Origin: Ceratothoa steindachneri
Lineage: Eukaryota; Arthropoda; Malacostraca; Isopoda; Cymothoidae
Assembly (NCBI GenBank): GCA_963969495.1
Contig: OZ018327.1
Coordinates: forward strand, 35,841,282 to 35,905,281
Reading direction: 5' to 3'
Length of the DNA: 64,000 bases
Shown: positions 12,700-25,266 of the stretch, in pieces
How positions within the stretch are numbered: position 1 is the first letter of the stretch
Layout: the number at the start of each line of letters is the position of its first letter
Notes under the pieces: generated by a model
What the model saw: the letters and a program-made list of their open reading frames with translations, nothing else
Told to the model about the DNA's origin: nothing
Database searches by the model: none
Program-made: the position numbers and the translations under genes

Positions 12700-13840
12700 T
12701 GCACACATACAACAATAATATGAACCCCAAATCCAAGATATTTGATAAAACAAAAATCACAAGCACAAAAAAGAAAAATATCTTGTCATTTATCAGTCTA
12801 ATGATCTTGTTTTCGTCCCGATGTATAGAGGTGGAAAAGGAAAACTTAAAGATTTATAGTTATATTGAAAAAGTAAGTTTTGGAAAAATAACCACGTAAT
12901 TTTAAATAAATAAATACATTAAGTCACCAACTAAATCCCTGTGCACAAGTTCCGTTATCGTATCCCCCCAAAAGATATTGAAAGTTTGAAGAAGGTCCAA
13001 CAAGAAAGACAAAACTAATTCCATCACTAAGAAATTAAAATTATGAAACGTGGCTACAAAGGTTAAATCTATTCAGCTAAGACACTAAACGTATAAGAGG
13101 TCAATTAATTTAAGTTTATAGAACTTTGAGACGAATAGATAATGCGGACTCAATCTGCTTTGAACTTAATAGAATTTTTTCTTACACAAAATATTTAATT
13201 CTTGGAATTGTCTTTCGGAAGAAATAGTTTCGAGTAATATAAACATTAAAAATGGTAGGATAACGTTATTAGAAAATTAAACTATTGAACTGTGAATTCA
13301 GGTTTGATAAGAAAAGAAAAGAGGAATTTTGAGAGAACTAAATTAGTACAAAAACTTAGTACTATTGGAATTTTGTTCTGGGCCGACAATCGTGTGCCCA
13401 GAAGCTGTGAACTTTACCTTCATATCGAACAAAATCAAGTACATAATACATAATATATAAATATATTTTAATAACATGATTTTGTGGATGGGTTGAATAA
13501 TAATAAATAGTTTTTTTCTCTTAGTTTGATGTACAAATTGACCACGAATAAATGGTGAATTTCACCAAAAATATATATGATTATAGATTATATTGAAATT
13601 CTTTCTAAAATAAAATTTTCCCTTTAATTTTTAACAGGACGGAATAGCTACTGCCCCCTAAAAAGGAGTAAAGCAAAATTAAATTATTAAAGAAAATTTT
13701 GATCGAGAAAAAAGAGCTTTGATGATTCTTTTTTCAGTATTTCAAAAGAATTTCGATTTTTTTTTTTAGTATTTTCTTGCTTTTAGGCCTAGAAAATAAG
13801 GATAGTTCTGAAAAAAAAACCAGACCAAGAGCATATTATT
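12700..13840. other. AT-rich DNA without a recognised gene
   Basis: Strongly A+T-rich sequence with homopolymer A/T runs and many stops in all frames. I see no protein similarity, RNA gene or clear repeat. Confidence 0.6.
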
Positions 13841-14298
13841 AGGAGACCAGGCAATGGCTTCGCGGGGGAAGCTGGCGCTTCGCTACTAAGATTAAAATTT
13901 AAAATATAAAAAAAAAGCAGCCATGGTTAATTTTTTAGAAATTTTCTGAACTTCGCCAATTATAATAATTTTAAAAAGGAACTCTAAACTAAATTTTCCC
14001 CCTTCCAAAATATCACGTTGCTAAAATATATTTAAAGATAAAATATAAAAGCACCCTAATTTAAATGTTAATAAATTTTATGAACCTCACCAATTGTAAT
14101 TCATTTCCTTTTAAAGCATTGGATAATCCTATTTATTTGTTCTGAACTAAACTATTTTTTTTTTCAAGCTCTAAAGAAATTCTTAGAAATTACCTTGATA
14201 AAAAGTTAAAATATACATAAGTCATAACCAAACAAAGATCAAATTATTATTCAAATACTCCCAAAATTCCACTTCTTAAATTATAGAGTTAGGGATGA
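13841..14298 (+). mobile_element. AT-rich dispersed family with GC-hairpin head (copy 2)
   Basis: The head reads GGAGACCAGGCAATGGCTTC, then a GC-rich stretch, then CTACTAAGATTAAAATTT. The body carries AGCAGCCATGGTTAA, CTGAACTTCGCCAATTATAA and ATATCACGTTGCTAAAATAT, all shared with the other copies. The tail is AAATTATAGAGTTAGGGATGA. No transposase or RT is encoded, so the element is non-autonomous if mobile. Boundaries come from comparing copies within this window. Confidence 0.7.
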
Positions 14299-14449
14299 AA
14301 AAAACAATTATCAAGAATGGTATTTCGTATATTTGAAGCTTTTATCCAAATAATTTATAAAAGTTACCATTTTTTATACATTTTACTCTCCAAATATAAG
14401 AATGAACATAAGAAAGGTTTAAATACAAAAAAAATAAAATAATGAATAA

Positions 14450-14680
14450 AAATTAGTATATAAAGACAAGAGTATTAATAAAATCTTAGAAGTAAATAAA
14501 GATTACGATTATAAAAGAGAAGATCAAAAAGAAGTTATTCAAAAAGATATTAAAAGATTTATACTGGAAGAAGATATAGAAAAAGAAGAAAGTAATAAAT
14601 ATATTTCAGAAGAATTTGACACTATAATAAAGGTAACTGCTCACTTAGATCCTGAAATGGAAACCGATCCCATTACTTGA
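14450..14680 (+). other. ATG-less open frame, highly charged
   Basis: A frame of 76 codons is open from just after a TAA (14,447) to a TGA (14,678-14,680). Its Lys/Glu/Asp/Ile-rich composition (for example KREDQKEVIQKDIKRF, then LDPEMETDPIT) looks more protein-like than its AT-rich surroundings. There is no ATG at the start. It could be a 3' exon, a fragment of a foreign or organelle-like gene, or chance. I do not recognise the protein. Confidence 0.35.
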
Positions 14681-14699
14681 ACCGTAGCCCACAGACCAA

Positions 14700-14760
14700 A
14701 GGTCTGCCTGCGAAGCGCAAGCTCCTCCCGTTAGGAGGAGTGCCGAAGCTGCTCTTCTTG
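14700..14760 (-). repeat. GC-rich hairpin, reverse copy of the family head
   Basis: GCGAAGCGCAAGCTCC, a CTCC/GGAG hairpin core and GTGCCGAAGC reproduce in reverse orientation the head of the AT-rich family (compare 32,142-32,185). With the head at 13,841 it flanks about 900 bp as an inverted pair. Confidence 0.65.
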
Positions 14761-14994
14761 TTTATCATTATTATCATTACTATTATTATTATTTTTACAT
14801 TTTTTAAGGAAACTCAGTAGGTTGAAATTACTATCAAAATTCTTGGTTGTTTTCTTTGTTTCTGCTTAGCTAGGCATCCTTTCAATTCTCCGTACCTGGC
14901 TAGAGGGGGGGGATATGGAGGAGGGGGACAGAATATATATCTGCTGTCCACTTTCCTCATACTTTTCTCGGGTCGGATAGTAAGGTCTTTTAAG

Positions 14995-15300
14995 GTGCTT
15001 GTTTCCCCTGGAACTCGCTCTGTCTTACTCCGCCTCTCTATATTGTTCTATGTCTTCTTTTCTCTTCATGCCAATGTATGGCTTCCTCTGTATTCCTGCC
15101 TAATATATGTCTCGTACTCCCGTTGTCTGTCTCTCCAGGTCTTCCTACTTCATCTCTGTCTCTTTATTCTATTATCTGACACTCTGTTATCCTACCTCTT
15201 TATCCCGTCGCTTTCTCATGTCTACCCCTTTATACTCCCGTCTATCAGGCGCGAATCCTCAAATTTCACTCCAGTTTATGTCTATATTTCTTTTTTAAGC
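14995..15300. repeat. Pyrimidine-rich tract (TCTGTCT-type)
   Basis: Enriched in TCTGTCT, CTCTC and TCCTAC words, similar in texture to 12,384-12,690 and 51,300-52,100. The open frames through it are composition artefacts. Confidence 0.55.
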
Positions 15301-15643
15301 CACACTTGTATTCTGCTATTCATAAATAGTTATGTAATAATAAAGAATATATATAAACAGTTTTTAAAACCTGTTGCGATTGAATGTATCATAATTTTCT
15401 GATGTGTGGAAAAAAACTCAGATCTGAGAGAGTTATTGTCCTGAATTCGAATTGGATAACAAAATTTCCATCACGTAACATTTTTGTGTAAATTGCCGAT
15501 TTAATAATTATGCAATTGATACAGATTTCCACGATACCGTAAAGTTATTTCGCTCTCAAAGTCAGATTAAATGTGCCCATTGTAATTAATTCATAAATAT
15601 ATAATGAATCAGTATGTTTTTTAGCATTATATAATGTATTAAC

Positions 15644-16605
15644 TTACATTTTAATATTTCTTTCTTCGTTTGTAAGACGTTTCAGGTGTCTCACGCTCCA
15701 TGTCCAGCAGAAGTCAGCCAGCATAGCTGGGCTCCATTTTCCCTTACACCTGTTTTCCATTGACGCTATATTTTGATGTACCATCTCTCCATTTTCATCA
15801 ATCACATCTCCTGCATTCTCTGGGAAGAAGGAGAGATGAGAATGAAGGAAGTGTATCTTCAGTGACATATTCCATCAGAGATCTCGGTAGCACTTGATTA
15901 GGCTCTCCACTCTACGCTCTCGCTGGGCCCATTAGTGCTTTCCCAGAAGTCATTTGCATACATCTTTGAATGCACACCAGGCCGCTAGCTCAGTTCCATC
16001 CATTGTCACCTCGAAGTCCTCATCAGCTATAAGTTGACGAAGCTGAGGGCCTACAAATATGCCTTATTTAATCCTGGCATCACTTAATTTAGGGAAGGTC
16101 GCTTTGAGGTACTGTAAACATGGCTTGTTATGTTTCAGTGCTTTGATAAATTGCTTCATAAGGCATAGTTTTATATGTAGTGGTGGCAAAATGATTTTCT
16201 CCTCCTTAACTAGTGGCTCATGAATTACATTATGGCATCCAGGCGTCATAGTTTCTCGAGGTGACCATTCTGAGCGTACATAATGTTCTGATCTGGCCCT
16301 ACTATCCCACTTGCAAAGAAAGCACATAAACTTAGTGTATCCAGTTTGTAGCCCATTAATTAGAGCTACTTTTTTCAAGGCCACACAAATTAGCCCATCA
16401 TGGTTCTTGTAATTTATGCGGCCTAGAATAAAAGCAAGGTTCTCATATATGTCTCCCTCCAGACCATTGGTACACCAAACATGAGGGCAGGCCTTTTGTC
16501 TTTTACCCAGGCAGAAAATGAACTTGTACACCTCACCCAACATACATATGTGAGGTGCCCAGCGTTTGTCCTGGTCACCCACTTTACATCCAAATTACAA
16601 CTCAT
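15644..16605 (-). pseudogene. Unclassified multicopy protein family, copy A (C-terminal half)
   Basis: Read right to left, one frame shows GDQDKRWAPHIC, then a +/- frame shift into MFGVPMVWRE, then back to GYTKFMCFLCKWDSRAR (CxxC), HVIHEP-like, LPPLHIKLCLMKQFIKAL and KATFPKLSDARIK. In-frame stops follow near 16,062, 15,948, 15,936 and 15,876. Beyond them the same frame resumes with LKIHFLHSHLSFFPENAG and a D-E-x-GE-x-x-HQ block. I know this string order from uncharacterised multicopy proteins in invertebrate genomes, often repeat-associated, but I know no proven function. Relative to copy C, the middle region between the MVWRE block and the CxxC block is missing, so this copy has a large internal deletion plus at least four stops. 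A transposon-borne origin is inference. Confidence 0.6.
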
Positions 16606-16749
16606 AAAGTTTCTTCACATCTTTAGTCAAATGTCTCTTTATTGTCTTAATGTAACTGATATACATTATAACAGAAACTGTCTGGGGATTTTTGCATTCT
16701 CTATGCATTTTCCTGTAAAGAAAAAAACACTAGTATGTGAAAAATAATA

Positions 16750-18290
16750 TAAATAGTAACAACAACAAATAGTAAATGAAAAAGTAAAAATAGGAAGCAT
16801 TTATAGTAAGTTACAAAATTATCAAGCGTTACGTAAGAGTTACCACGGATTTGGACCCTGTCGAGGGACGAAGGCGTGTGTCCCACAAGTCTCGAAAAGG
16901 TACACACGTCTGTAAGCCAGACTGCCACTGTCGGCGCTGGGCTCGGGTACAATTGAATTGGGGGATGGTAAATACCTTCCAGCTAGAGCACAATATTATT
17001 AAGGTTGGCTCTTTGAATGGGAATACATTTGCCGGGTTCGTCTCAAGGGTTATTCGAAAGACTTAGCAAGTCTATTGGCGTTACACAAAATGGGAGAATT
17101 CTTCTTAGGACTGGGAACGTAGAGATGGAATTTACCAGGAAAGGACTCCTGGTTATCTCTGGTGGATGAACTTGGGAGGTGGAAGACCAATGGCCAGGCC
17201 TTCCTCGATGGGGTCCCGATGCGAAGGCGTCCAGAGAGACTCTGAAGGGGGTTTAGATTATCTCGGCTCCAGGGAAAAGTAATCACAAATCGAGATTCGT
17301 CTGCGGGACGGAAGGAAGTCTCAGCCAATGTAGTGAGACGAGAGAAGCCCAGAGCAATCTTTCGGGGAGCAAACAGGGTTTCTGTAATCTTCCTCTGATC
17401 AGAACAGATTACGCGAAGACGATCTGCTGGCGAGATCACAAGGACGAGGGAACCACTTCATGGGGGACAGATACTCGGATCCGGACAGCAAGAAGCTCGG
17501 GCTCTCTCGATTTACTGAGGCTTTGCAGACATCACCTTAAATAGGATGTGTGCAGCAAGGCGTCCCAAGGGATATCGGACGCGACTTAAGCAAACATGGA
17601 CCTTGATAATTTCGAAGCATCGACGATGCGAAAGGGAAATAAGCGAGATTCTCTTCTACCCTAAAGGGGTGGGGGGGATGAATACGGCTGCTGAGCCTCA
17701 GAGCGGGACGGCGCTATCAAACTGGGGGAAGACGGTAATAAAGCACCCCAAATTAAATACAGCTGCGCTGATGCGTCTCAACCAGGAAAATTATGTGTGA
17801 TAACGGCGTATTGAGTTTCATGCTCCCACAGACCCATATAACTAAAAAAGATATTGAGTATAATTTCAGAAATTTCATACCTTAGAAACAACTCAGTGAA
17901 ATTATATTAAAAATCCGTTTATTACTTTTAGAGTTTGTCAGTTTCGGCCCAATCCTGTTTGCAGTCAATCCCTACGGAACCATCAGTGTATTTAACGTAA
18001 AATGGTAATTTACGCCCAAAAATTACCCCTAGCAAAAGTTATTTTTATTTCTGTTTTTTTTTTATTGTTGTACAGTGTCATGAATGTTCAATGTCCATTT
18101 ATCAGAGTCATCAGAGCGGGCAATTCAGGTTTCCCCTCCCCCCCACCTAAATTTTTATCCCAGATCGACCACCGCTGTCTATCTCCCTGTCTCCTCTCTG
18201 TTGTCTGGCTCTTTCTCTCCGTCGCCGAATCAAGTCTTAAATCGCTTTTTATAAGGAAAGAATAATATCTTTCGATTTAAAGGCAAAATG
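16750..18290. other. No gene recognised
   Basis: Open frames of up to 129 codons (17,050-17,439, minus) have no similarity I recognise and no supporting splice or promoter signals. The sequence at 16,850-17,800 is less AT-rich than its surroundings and could be an unidentified repeat. Confidence 0.5.
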
Positions 18291-18299
18291 TCTAGATAA

Positions 18300-18993
18300 T
18301 TATTATGGAACTCTATCCGCCTTTTTTGACGCTAGAGCACATTGTTCTAAAATATTAGATCATTCAAAATTAAGACATCTATATCATCTTTCCATGTTGA
18401 TTGTGTTTAAAATTTTATCCTCCATATTGTAATCTGTTCGAAGATTACCATTACCTACTCCATCCCAGTCTTTCTGCAAGTTTTCACAGTCACTATGATA
18501 TTTTGACCTAGTACCTAGTTTAGTGTCATCAGTAAATTTCTAAATTTTACATAATAAATTCGTGTTAAAATCGTCTATATATAGTCAGGAAAAGCAAAGG
18601 TCCGAGGACAGATCTCTGATGAACGCCACTAGTAAGCGAAGCCTATAAAATAATGAACTATTTCTATTGATCACAACTCTGCCTATGGTTTCCCAGTCAG
18701 TCTTCAATTAACGTTAGTACCCTGCCGCCTATTCCTTGCGCTTTTAGCTTTACTAAGAGGCTTTTATGAACAACTATGTCAAAACTTTTGTAAAATAGAG
18801 ATAAACTATCTCTACAGCTTTATCTTGGTCAAACGTTGTAATCATTTCGTGAAATAAATCAGTAAATTAGTCAGGCATTGGCGTCAGCATTGAAAGCCGT
18901 ACTATGTCATTTATTAAATTATCTATTTCAAGATTTTTCGCGTTCTTATCTTTAACAATGAATCCCAAGAGTTTTCCAACAACCGAAGTAATT
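18300..18993 (-). pseudogene. CR1-like LINE reverse transcriptase, 3' part
   Basis: On the minus strand across several frames: ITSVVGKLLGFIV, ITTFDQDKAVEIVYLYF (the x-LDF block with Asp replaced by Tyr), VKLKAQGIGGRVL, TSGVHQRSVLGPLLFL (equivalent of SGVPQGSVLGPLLF), and DDTKLGTRS. This is the RT palm of CR1/L2-like LINEs. Stops and frame shifts abound. The block continues upstream beyond 20,385, so one element has been split by an insertion. Confidence 0.7.
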
Positions 18994-20385
18994 GGGTGTG
19001 GGGGAATAACTATTACGAGGACAAACAGACGCTAGTTTGTTCATACAGCGTCAACTGTTACGCTCCACATGGGCCAAGATTCTACCCCCTCCCCCTCCCC
19101 TTTTCCCCGCTGCCCCAAAGACCCTTTGAGAGTCGTTTGAAAGAAGGATTTCAGCCAGCAGATTTCGTAGTCCGTTAATATAAACAGAGGAGGGCGTGAT
19201 AGCCTTTAGAATAAAAATCTATGAACAGGCTCACTGTCCCCTCCGATTGTTTATGTCTATTTTCACCAAATAGACGAAATCTCACTTTCTCCATGCGTAA
19301 ACCAGAAGGGGCAAAGTATCAAAACGTTGAAAATTTATGCCCTAGGAGAGAGGCTTTACTGTGGGCTAATGAGGGTTCGCTCCTCCTAAACTCCCTCGTC
19401 TCCCCTCCCCCCAGGGGATAATCGACGTATATATAGTTCGATCTAGAGAAATGAAAAGGAGAATCCGCGAAGCCATCGAGAGAAGAAGACGAGTTCCTGA
19501 GTCAAACAGGGAATCAAGAAGATAAGTGGAACCAAGCAGGATTTTCCCTCCCGAGGCCGTTACTTTGGTCGCTTAGAAGAGCAGACGAGTGGTATCGAGA
19601 CCAACCCTCATACCATTCTCGTCCTGAGAAAATCCCTTATCTCAGTTTTCTGAAAAAAACGGAAATACCTCTCACCATTGAGAAATACCAAGGTGAATTT
19701 CCACTCGAGAAAAGATTCACCTCTTAGTCAAGTCTCATAATCGAGAAGCCCGAATTTATAACACAGGGATCGGAATAACTTCCGTTCATCCAAGATCCCC
19801 TCACTTACATCTTCAAATCAAGAAGTTTCGCCTCACGACGCCACCTCCTCGGGATAAGTATCAGCTGCTTTTCCCGAATAGACTCGCCACGCGTCTCTTT
19901 CACCCAGTGAGAAGCATCAGCTGTTTTCTTAACCATTCTCACGTCACCGAGGAAGGCTCTAGTCCAACTCGCCTCTAATCAACTCATCGAGTAGGTTCTC
20001 GTTAAAGGTCACCCCACTGATGACTCCTTCTTAGTTAAAGGTAAAAGGAATCTAAAACTTATTCATGTTTGTTAGTTACCATTCAGTGCGAAAGTGATTT
20101 TTTCGTCAACCATCGCGTATTACTCATTGGTAGTGTTATTTTTTATTAGATCCTCTTATTATATCATTAATATATTTAAAGATTTAATATTTCATTTTTT
20201 TCTGTAATTAAAAGTATATTTTGTCGGAGTTGTTTAATTAGATCTTCGAACGCTGCAAATGGCAATAGATATATAATAATACGAATCCTTCCTGGTTAAA
20301 GAATTAAAGTAAAGCACTCTTAGAGAAAAGTGGAACGGAGTTACTCATGTACAAATCAGACGTACTCGGCCGTAAACCACGACCG
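18994..20385. mobile_element. About 1.4-kb insertion inside the LINE, LTR-like
   Basis: It separates two parts of one LINE that would otherwise be adjacent (an NFWPI block at 20,390 and an ITSVVGK block at 18,980). It begins near TGTGGGGGAATAAC, contains GTATATATAG (about 19,425) as a possible TATA box and, further in, AT-rich sequence, and has no coding region. A solo LTR would fit this size and content. I could not fix the ends or a target duplication with confidence, so the class is inference. Confidence 0.45.
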
Positions 20386-20890
20386 TGGGATAGGCCAAAA
20401 ATTTCCAGGATCAGTCATTATGCCTTTTTTGAAGATCGGTGTTACATTTACCTGTTTGAATTCCTTAAGAACTATTTTCTCGCTAATAGAATTTTTGAAA
20501 AGTGTACAAAGTGGTTTTGACAGTTTGCTTCTTAATTCTTTAAGGTATATCGGATAGCTTTATCTGTGTCCGGCGCATTTGAATTTTTATTTTTTCCATA
20601 TAGAAACTAATTTCATTTTTTTTGTCAATATTTAAAAGAGTAGTGTCCTTGACAAAATTTATTACGTTTTGCATTTTAAGTAAGTTATATGTATCTTTGA
20701 ACGAAAAAACATCCTCAAAATATTCATTGAATGTCTTCACCCTGTGGGCTGGATTGACACTAAGCTACCGTTTGGCATCCTGAACGGGCCCAATTCGTTC
20801 TTTAATTGGCTAACGATTATTTACATATGTATAAAACTGCTTTGGTTCGTGTTTTAACAACGACCCTAGTTCCATTTGTTATCCTTATAT
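20386..20890 (-). pseudogene. CR1-like LINE, 5' part of reverse transcriptase
   Basis: Minus-strand blocks read KHEPKQFYTYVNN, an ERIGPVQDAK block, KTFNEYFEDVFSF (typical of the endonuclease-RT linker), then KQVNVTPIFKKG-like sequence and TDPGNFWPI at the start of the RT fingers. The order and spacing agree with CR1/L2-like ORF2. The rest of the RT lies at 18,300-18,993, across the insertion. Confidence 0.65.
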
Positions 20891-20899
20891 TGTGTTTGA

Positions 20900-22160
20900 C
20901 AAGGGATGATACTAGAGGTTGTTAGAAAATCTCCCTACACCTCCCTCGCCTCCCTTTCTTTCCTTCACATTTCTTGGGCGACGGAACAAGTGCGTGGGAG
21001 TTCCCCTTCAATTTTGAACTACCTCCAATTCCCCACATAGATGGAGAAGCACATGGTTTGGATTCCTACCCTCTCCCCTTTCATGGGGTAGTGTCTCCCC
21101 TACCCAAGCGTCCGCTGGCTTGGTGCTCCCACCTTTTTCTTGGTGGAGTTAGGAGAATACCATACACCCCCGTTTAATCCTAAAAAATAAACCCCCCTAG
21201 TTCTGGAGGTGACACTTCTTCTAGGAGCCTATAACACTAAATACAAATGTAGATCTGACCTGCGTCGCTCCTTCAAATCAACCCAACCCGTCCTGTCTTA
21301 CGTGTGTACAAGTCTTCGCGCGCTGTCCTAAGCAACCAACCCCACCCTTAAATATTCTTTCATTCCCAAGTGTAATTGGTTCATGAGTGCTGTGTAATTC
21401 TCAAATTCACGAATAAGACGGTCTTCGCTGAAATATCAAGGTAAGAGCATTCTCGTTCCTTTGCCCTGGAGAGACCACGTAGTAATTCATCTTCAAGTTC
21501 TTTAAATCTTTATTCAACCATCAACCACTTCAACTATTAATTGAAATAACGAGAGTAAATCTAAATTTAAGGCTGAGTCTCGTCTTAGTGATTTTAGCCC
21601 CTGGAAAGAGAAACATATCTTTTCAAAACCTTACTCAAACCTTTCGGTTGACCCTTTCCTTTCATGTGTCTTCCTCTTCTTCCCTTCTACTTTTCATCTC
21701 ACCTAATACGTTGGTTTATCCTTTCACACAAAGGTATCTAAATTAACAAGGTATTTGTTTCGATTCTCAACACTATTAATAGTTTACGAAATTCTATGTA
21801 ATTGGTTATGTACTTTTTAATCTCACTATTTCTAGATGACGCCTAGTTTGATCTATTAGAACCTTCAGTTTTATACGCACGATTTCGTTATTTATATTAA
21901 ACGGGCGAGAACCCTGGTTTGCGCAACGGTTCTTGGAGATACAAAACGGGAGCCTCACCTGAGGCTACTTTCTTAAAGCGTGATTTATTTGTGGCCACGG
22001 CTCGCAGGCAAGTACTAGGAACTCTGAATTGAGTAAGGAGATTCCGACTAATGGGATAGGACCAAACAGGAGCGTTATTTTCTCAAGTTTTATTAGGACT
22101 TTAGCTGAACTTCTTTGACAAATTTTACAGCTTTCGAAAGGTCCGATATCAAACTAATAA
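20900..22160. other. No gene recognised
   Basis: Mixed sequence with C-rich stretches (20,930-21,200) and AT-rich stretches. No similarity recognised. The small frame at 20,974-21,177 is Pro-rich and unconvincing. Confidence 0.5.
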
Positions 22161-22167
22161 GTGGTCA

Positions 22168-25100
22168 GCCTTTAGATAATTCTGAGCTAAGATACTGTTT
22201 ACAACATTGTCCTAGGTATAAATATGACAAATTCCGTAATAGGTACAGAATTATGATTTAAGCTATCGTTTACACCATTGTATTAGGTATAAATATGACA
22301 AATTCCAAAGTAGGTAAAGAATTCTGAGCTGAGCTACCGTTTACAACATTGTCCTAGGTATAAATATGGCAAATTCCGAAGTAAGTAGAGAATTCTGAGC
22401 TAAGCTATTATTTACAACATTGTCCTAGGTATAAATATGACAAATTCCGAAGTAGATGGAGAGTTCTGAGCTAAGCTACTGTCTCCAAAAGTGTGCTAGG
22501 TATAAATATGGAAAATTCCGAAGTAGGTGGAAATTCTGAGCTAAACTATTGTTTACAACATTGTCCTAGGTATAAATATGACAAATTCCGAAGTAAGTGG
22601 AGAATTCTGAGCTAAGCTATTGTTTACAAAATCGTCCTAGGTATAAATATAACAAACTTCGAAGTAGGTAGAGAATTCTAAACTAAGCTACCGTTTACAA
22701 CATTGTCCAATCAATAGATATAGCAAATTCTAAAGTAGGTAGAGAATTCTGAGCTAAGCTATTGTTTACAACATTATTCTAGGTATAAATATGACAAATT
22801 CCGAAGTAGGTAGAGAATTCTGAGCTAAGCTACCGTTTACAACATTGTCCAAAGTATAAATATAACAAACTTGGAAGTAGGTAGAGAATTCTGAGCTAAT
22901 CTATTCTTTACAACATTGTCCTAGGTATAAATATGGCAAATTCTGAAGTAGCTGGAGAATTCTGAGCTAGGCTGCTATAACAAATTCCGAAGTAGGTAGA
23001 GAATTCTGAGCTAGGCTACCGTTTACAAAATTGTCCAAGGTATAAATATAACAAATTTCCAAGTAGGTAGAGAATTCTGAGCTAATCTATTGTTTACAAC
23101 ATTGTCCTAGGTATAAATATGACAAATTCCGAAGTAGATGGAGAATTCTAAGCTAAGCTTCTATTTACAACATTGTCCTAGGTATAAATATGGCAAATTC
23201 CGAAGTAGCTGGAGAATTCTGAGCTAGGCTACTGTTTCCAACATTGTCCTATGTTTAAATATAACAAATTTCGAATAAGGTAGAGAATTCTGAGCTAAGC
23301 TATTGTTTACAACATAGTCCTAGGTATAAATATGACAAATTCCGAAGTGGATGGAGAGTTATGAGCTAGGCTACTGTCTATAACAGTGTCCTAGGTATAA
23401 ATATGGCAAATTCCGAAGAAGGTGGAGAATTCTGAGCTATACTATTGTTTACAACATTGTCCTAGGTATAAATATGACAAAATCCGAAGTAAGTGGAGAA
23501 TTCTGAGCTAAGATACCGTTTACAACATTGTCCAAGGTATAAATATAACAAATTCCGAAGTCGGTAGAGAATTCTGAGCTAATCTATTCTTTACAACATT
23601 GTCCTAGGTATAAATATGACAAATTCCAAGGTAGATGGAGAATTCTAAGCTAAGCTTCTATTTGAAAAATTGTCCTAGATATAAATATGGCAAATTCCGA
23701 AGTAGCTGGAGAATTCTGAGCTCGGCTACTGTTTCCAACATTGTCCTATGTTTAAATATAACAAATTTCGAATAAGGTAGAGAATTCTGAGCTAAGCTAT
23801 TGTTTCAACATGTCCTAGGTATAAATAGGGCAAATTCCGAAGTAGTTAGAGAATTCTGAGCTAAGCTACGGTTTACAACATTGTCCTAGATATAAATATG
23901 GTGAATTCCGAAGAAGGTGGAGAATTCTGAGCTATATTATTGTTTACAACATTGTCCTAGGTATAAATATGTCAAATTCCGAAGTGGATGGAGAGTTATG
24001 AGCTAAGCTACTGTCTATAACAGTGTCCTAGGTATAAATATGGCAAATTCCGAAGAAGGTGGAGAATTCTGAGCTATACTATTGTTTACAACATTGTCCT
24101 AGTTATAAATATGACAAAATCCGAAGTAAGTGGAGAATTCTGAGCCAAGCTACCGTTTACAACATTGTCCAAGGTATAAATATAACAAATTTCGAAGTAG
24201 GTAGAGGATTCTGAGCTAATCTGTTGTTTACAACATTGTCCTAGGTATAAATATAACAAATTTCGCAGTATATGGAAAATTCTAAGCTAAGATACTGTTT
24301 ACAACATTGTCCTAGATATAAATATGCCAAATTCCAAAGTAGATGGAGAATTCTGAGCTATACTATTGTTTACAACATTATCCTATGTATAAATATAAAA
24401 AATTTTAAAGTAGCTAGAGAATTCTAAGCTAAGCTATTGTCTACAACATTGTCCTAGGTATAAATATGACAAATTCCGAAGTAGGTAGAGAATTCTGAGC
24501 TAAGCTACCGTTTACAACATTTTCCAAGGTATAAATAGAACAAATTCCGGAGTAGGTAGAGAATTCTGAGCTATTCTATTGTGTATAACATTGTCCTAGG
24601 TATAAATATGACAAATTCCGAAGCAGATGGAGAATTCTGAGCTAGGATACTGTTTATAACATTGTTCTAGGTATAAATATAACAAATTTCGAAGTAGGTA
24701 GAGAATTTTGAGCTAAACTACCGTTTACAACATTGTCCTAGGTATAAATATGACAAATTCCGAAGAAGATGGACAATTCTGAGCTAAGCTACTGTTTACA
24801 ACATTGTTCAATGAATAAATATAGCAAATTCTGAAGTAGGTGGAGAATTCTCAGCTAAGCTATTGTTTACAACATTGTCCTAGGTGTAAATATGACAAAT
24901 TCCGAAGTAGCTGGAGAATTCTGAGCTAAGCTATTGTTTACAACATTTTCCTAGGTATAAATATGGCAAATTCCGAAGTAGGTAGAGAATTTTGAGCTAA
25001 GCTACCGTTTACAACATTCTTTTAGGTATAAATATGGCAAATTCTGAAGTAGGTAGAGAATTCTGAGCTAAGCTACCGTTTACAACATTGTCCTAGGTAT

Positions 25101-25266
25101 AAATATGGCAAATTCTGAAGTAGGTAGAGAATTCTGAACTAAGCTACCGTTTACAACATTGTCCTAGGTATAAATATGGCAAATTATGAAGTAGGTGGAG
25201 AATTCTGAGCTAAGCTATCGTTTACAACATTGTTCTGGGTATAAATATGGCAAATTCCGAAGTAGG
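22168..25266. repeat. 71-bp satellite-like array, about 43 units
   Basis: The consensus unit runs GAATTCTGAGCTAAGCTA, then CGTTTACAACATTGTCCTAG, then GTATAAATATGRCAAATTCC, then GAAGTAGGTAGA. The period measured between two adjacent units near 25,056 and 25,127 is exactly 71. Blocks of variants recur (TGGAGAGTTATGAGCT at about 23,350 and 23,990, roughly nine units apart, and an AAGCTTCTATTT variant at about 23,155 and 23,650, about seven units apart), so segments have been copied as multi-unit blocks. Most units keep a TATAAATA string and a GAATTC. The array ends sharply where the LTR element starts. Confidence 0.95.
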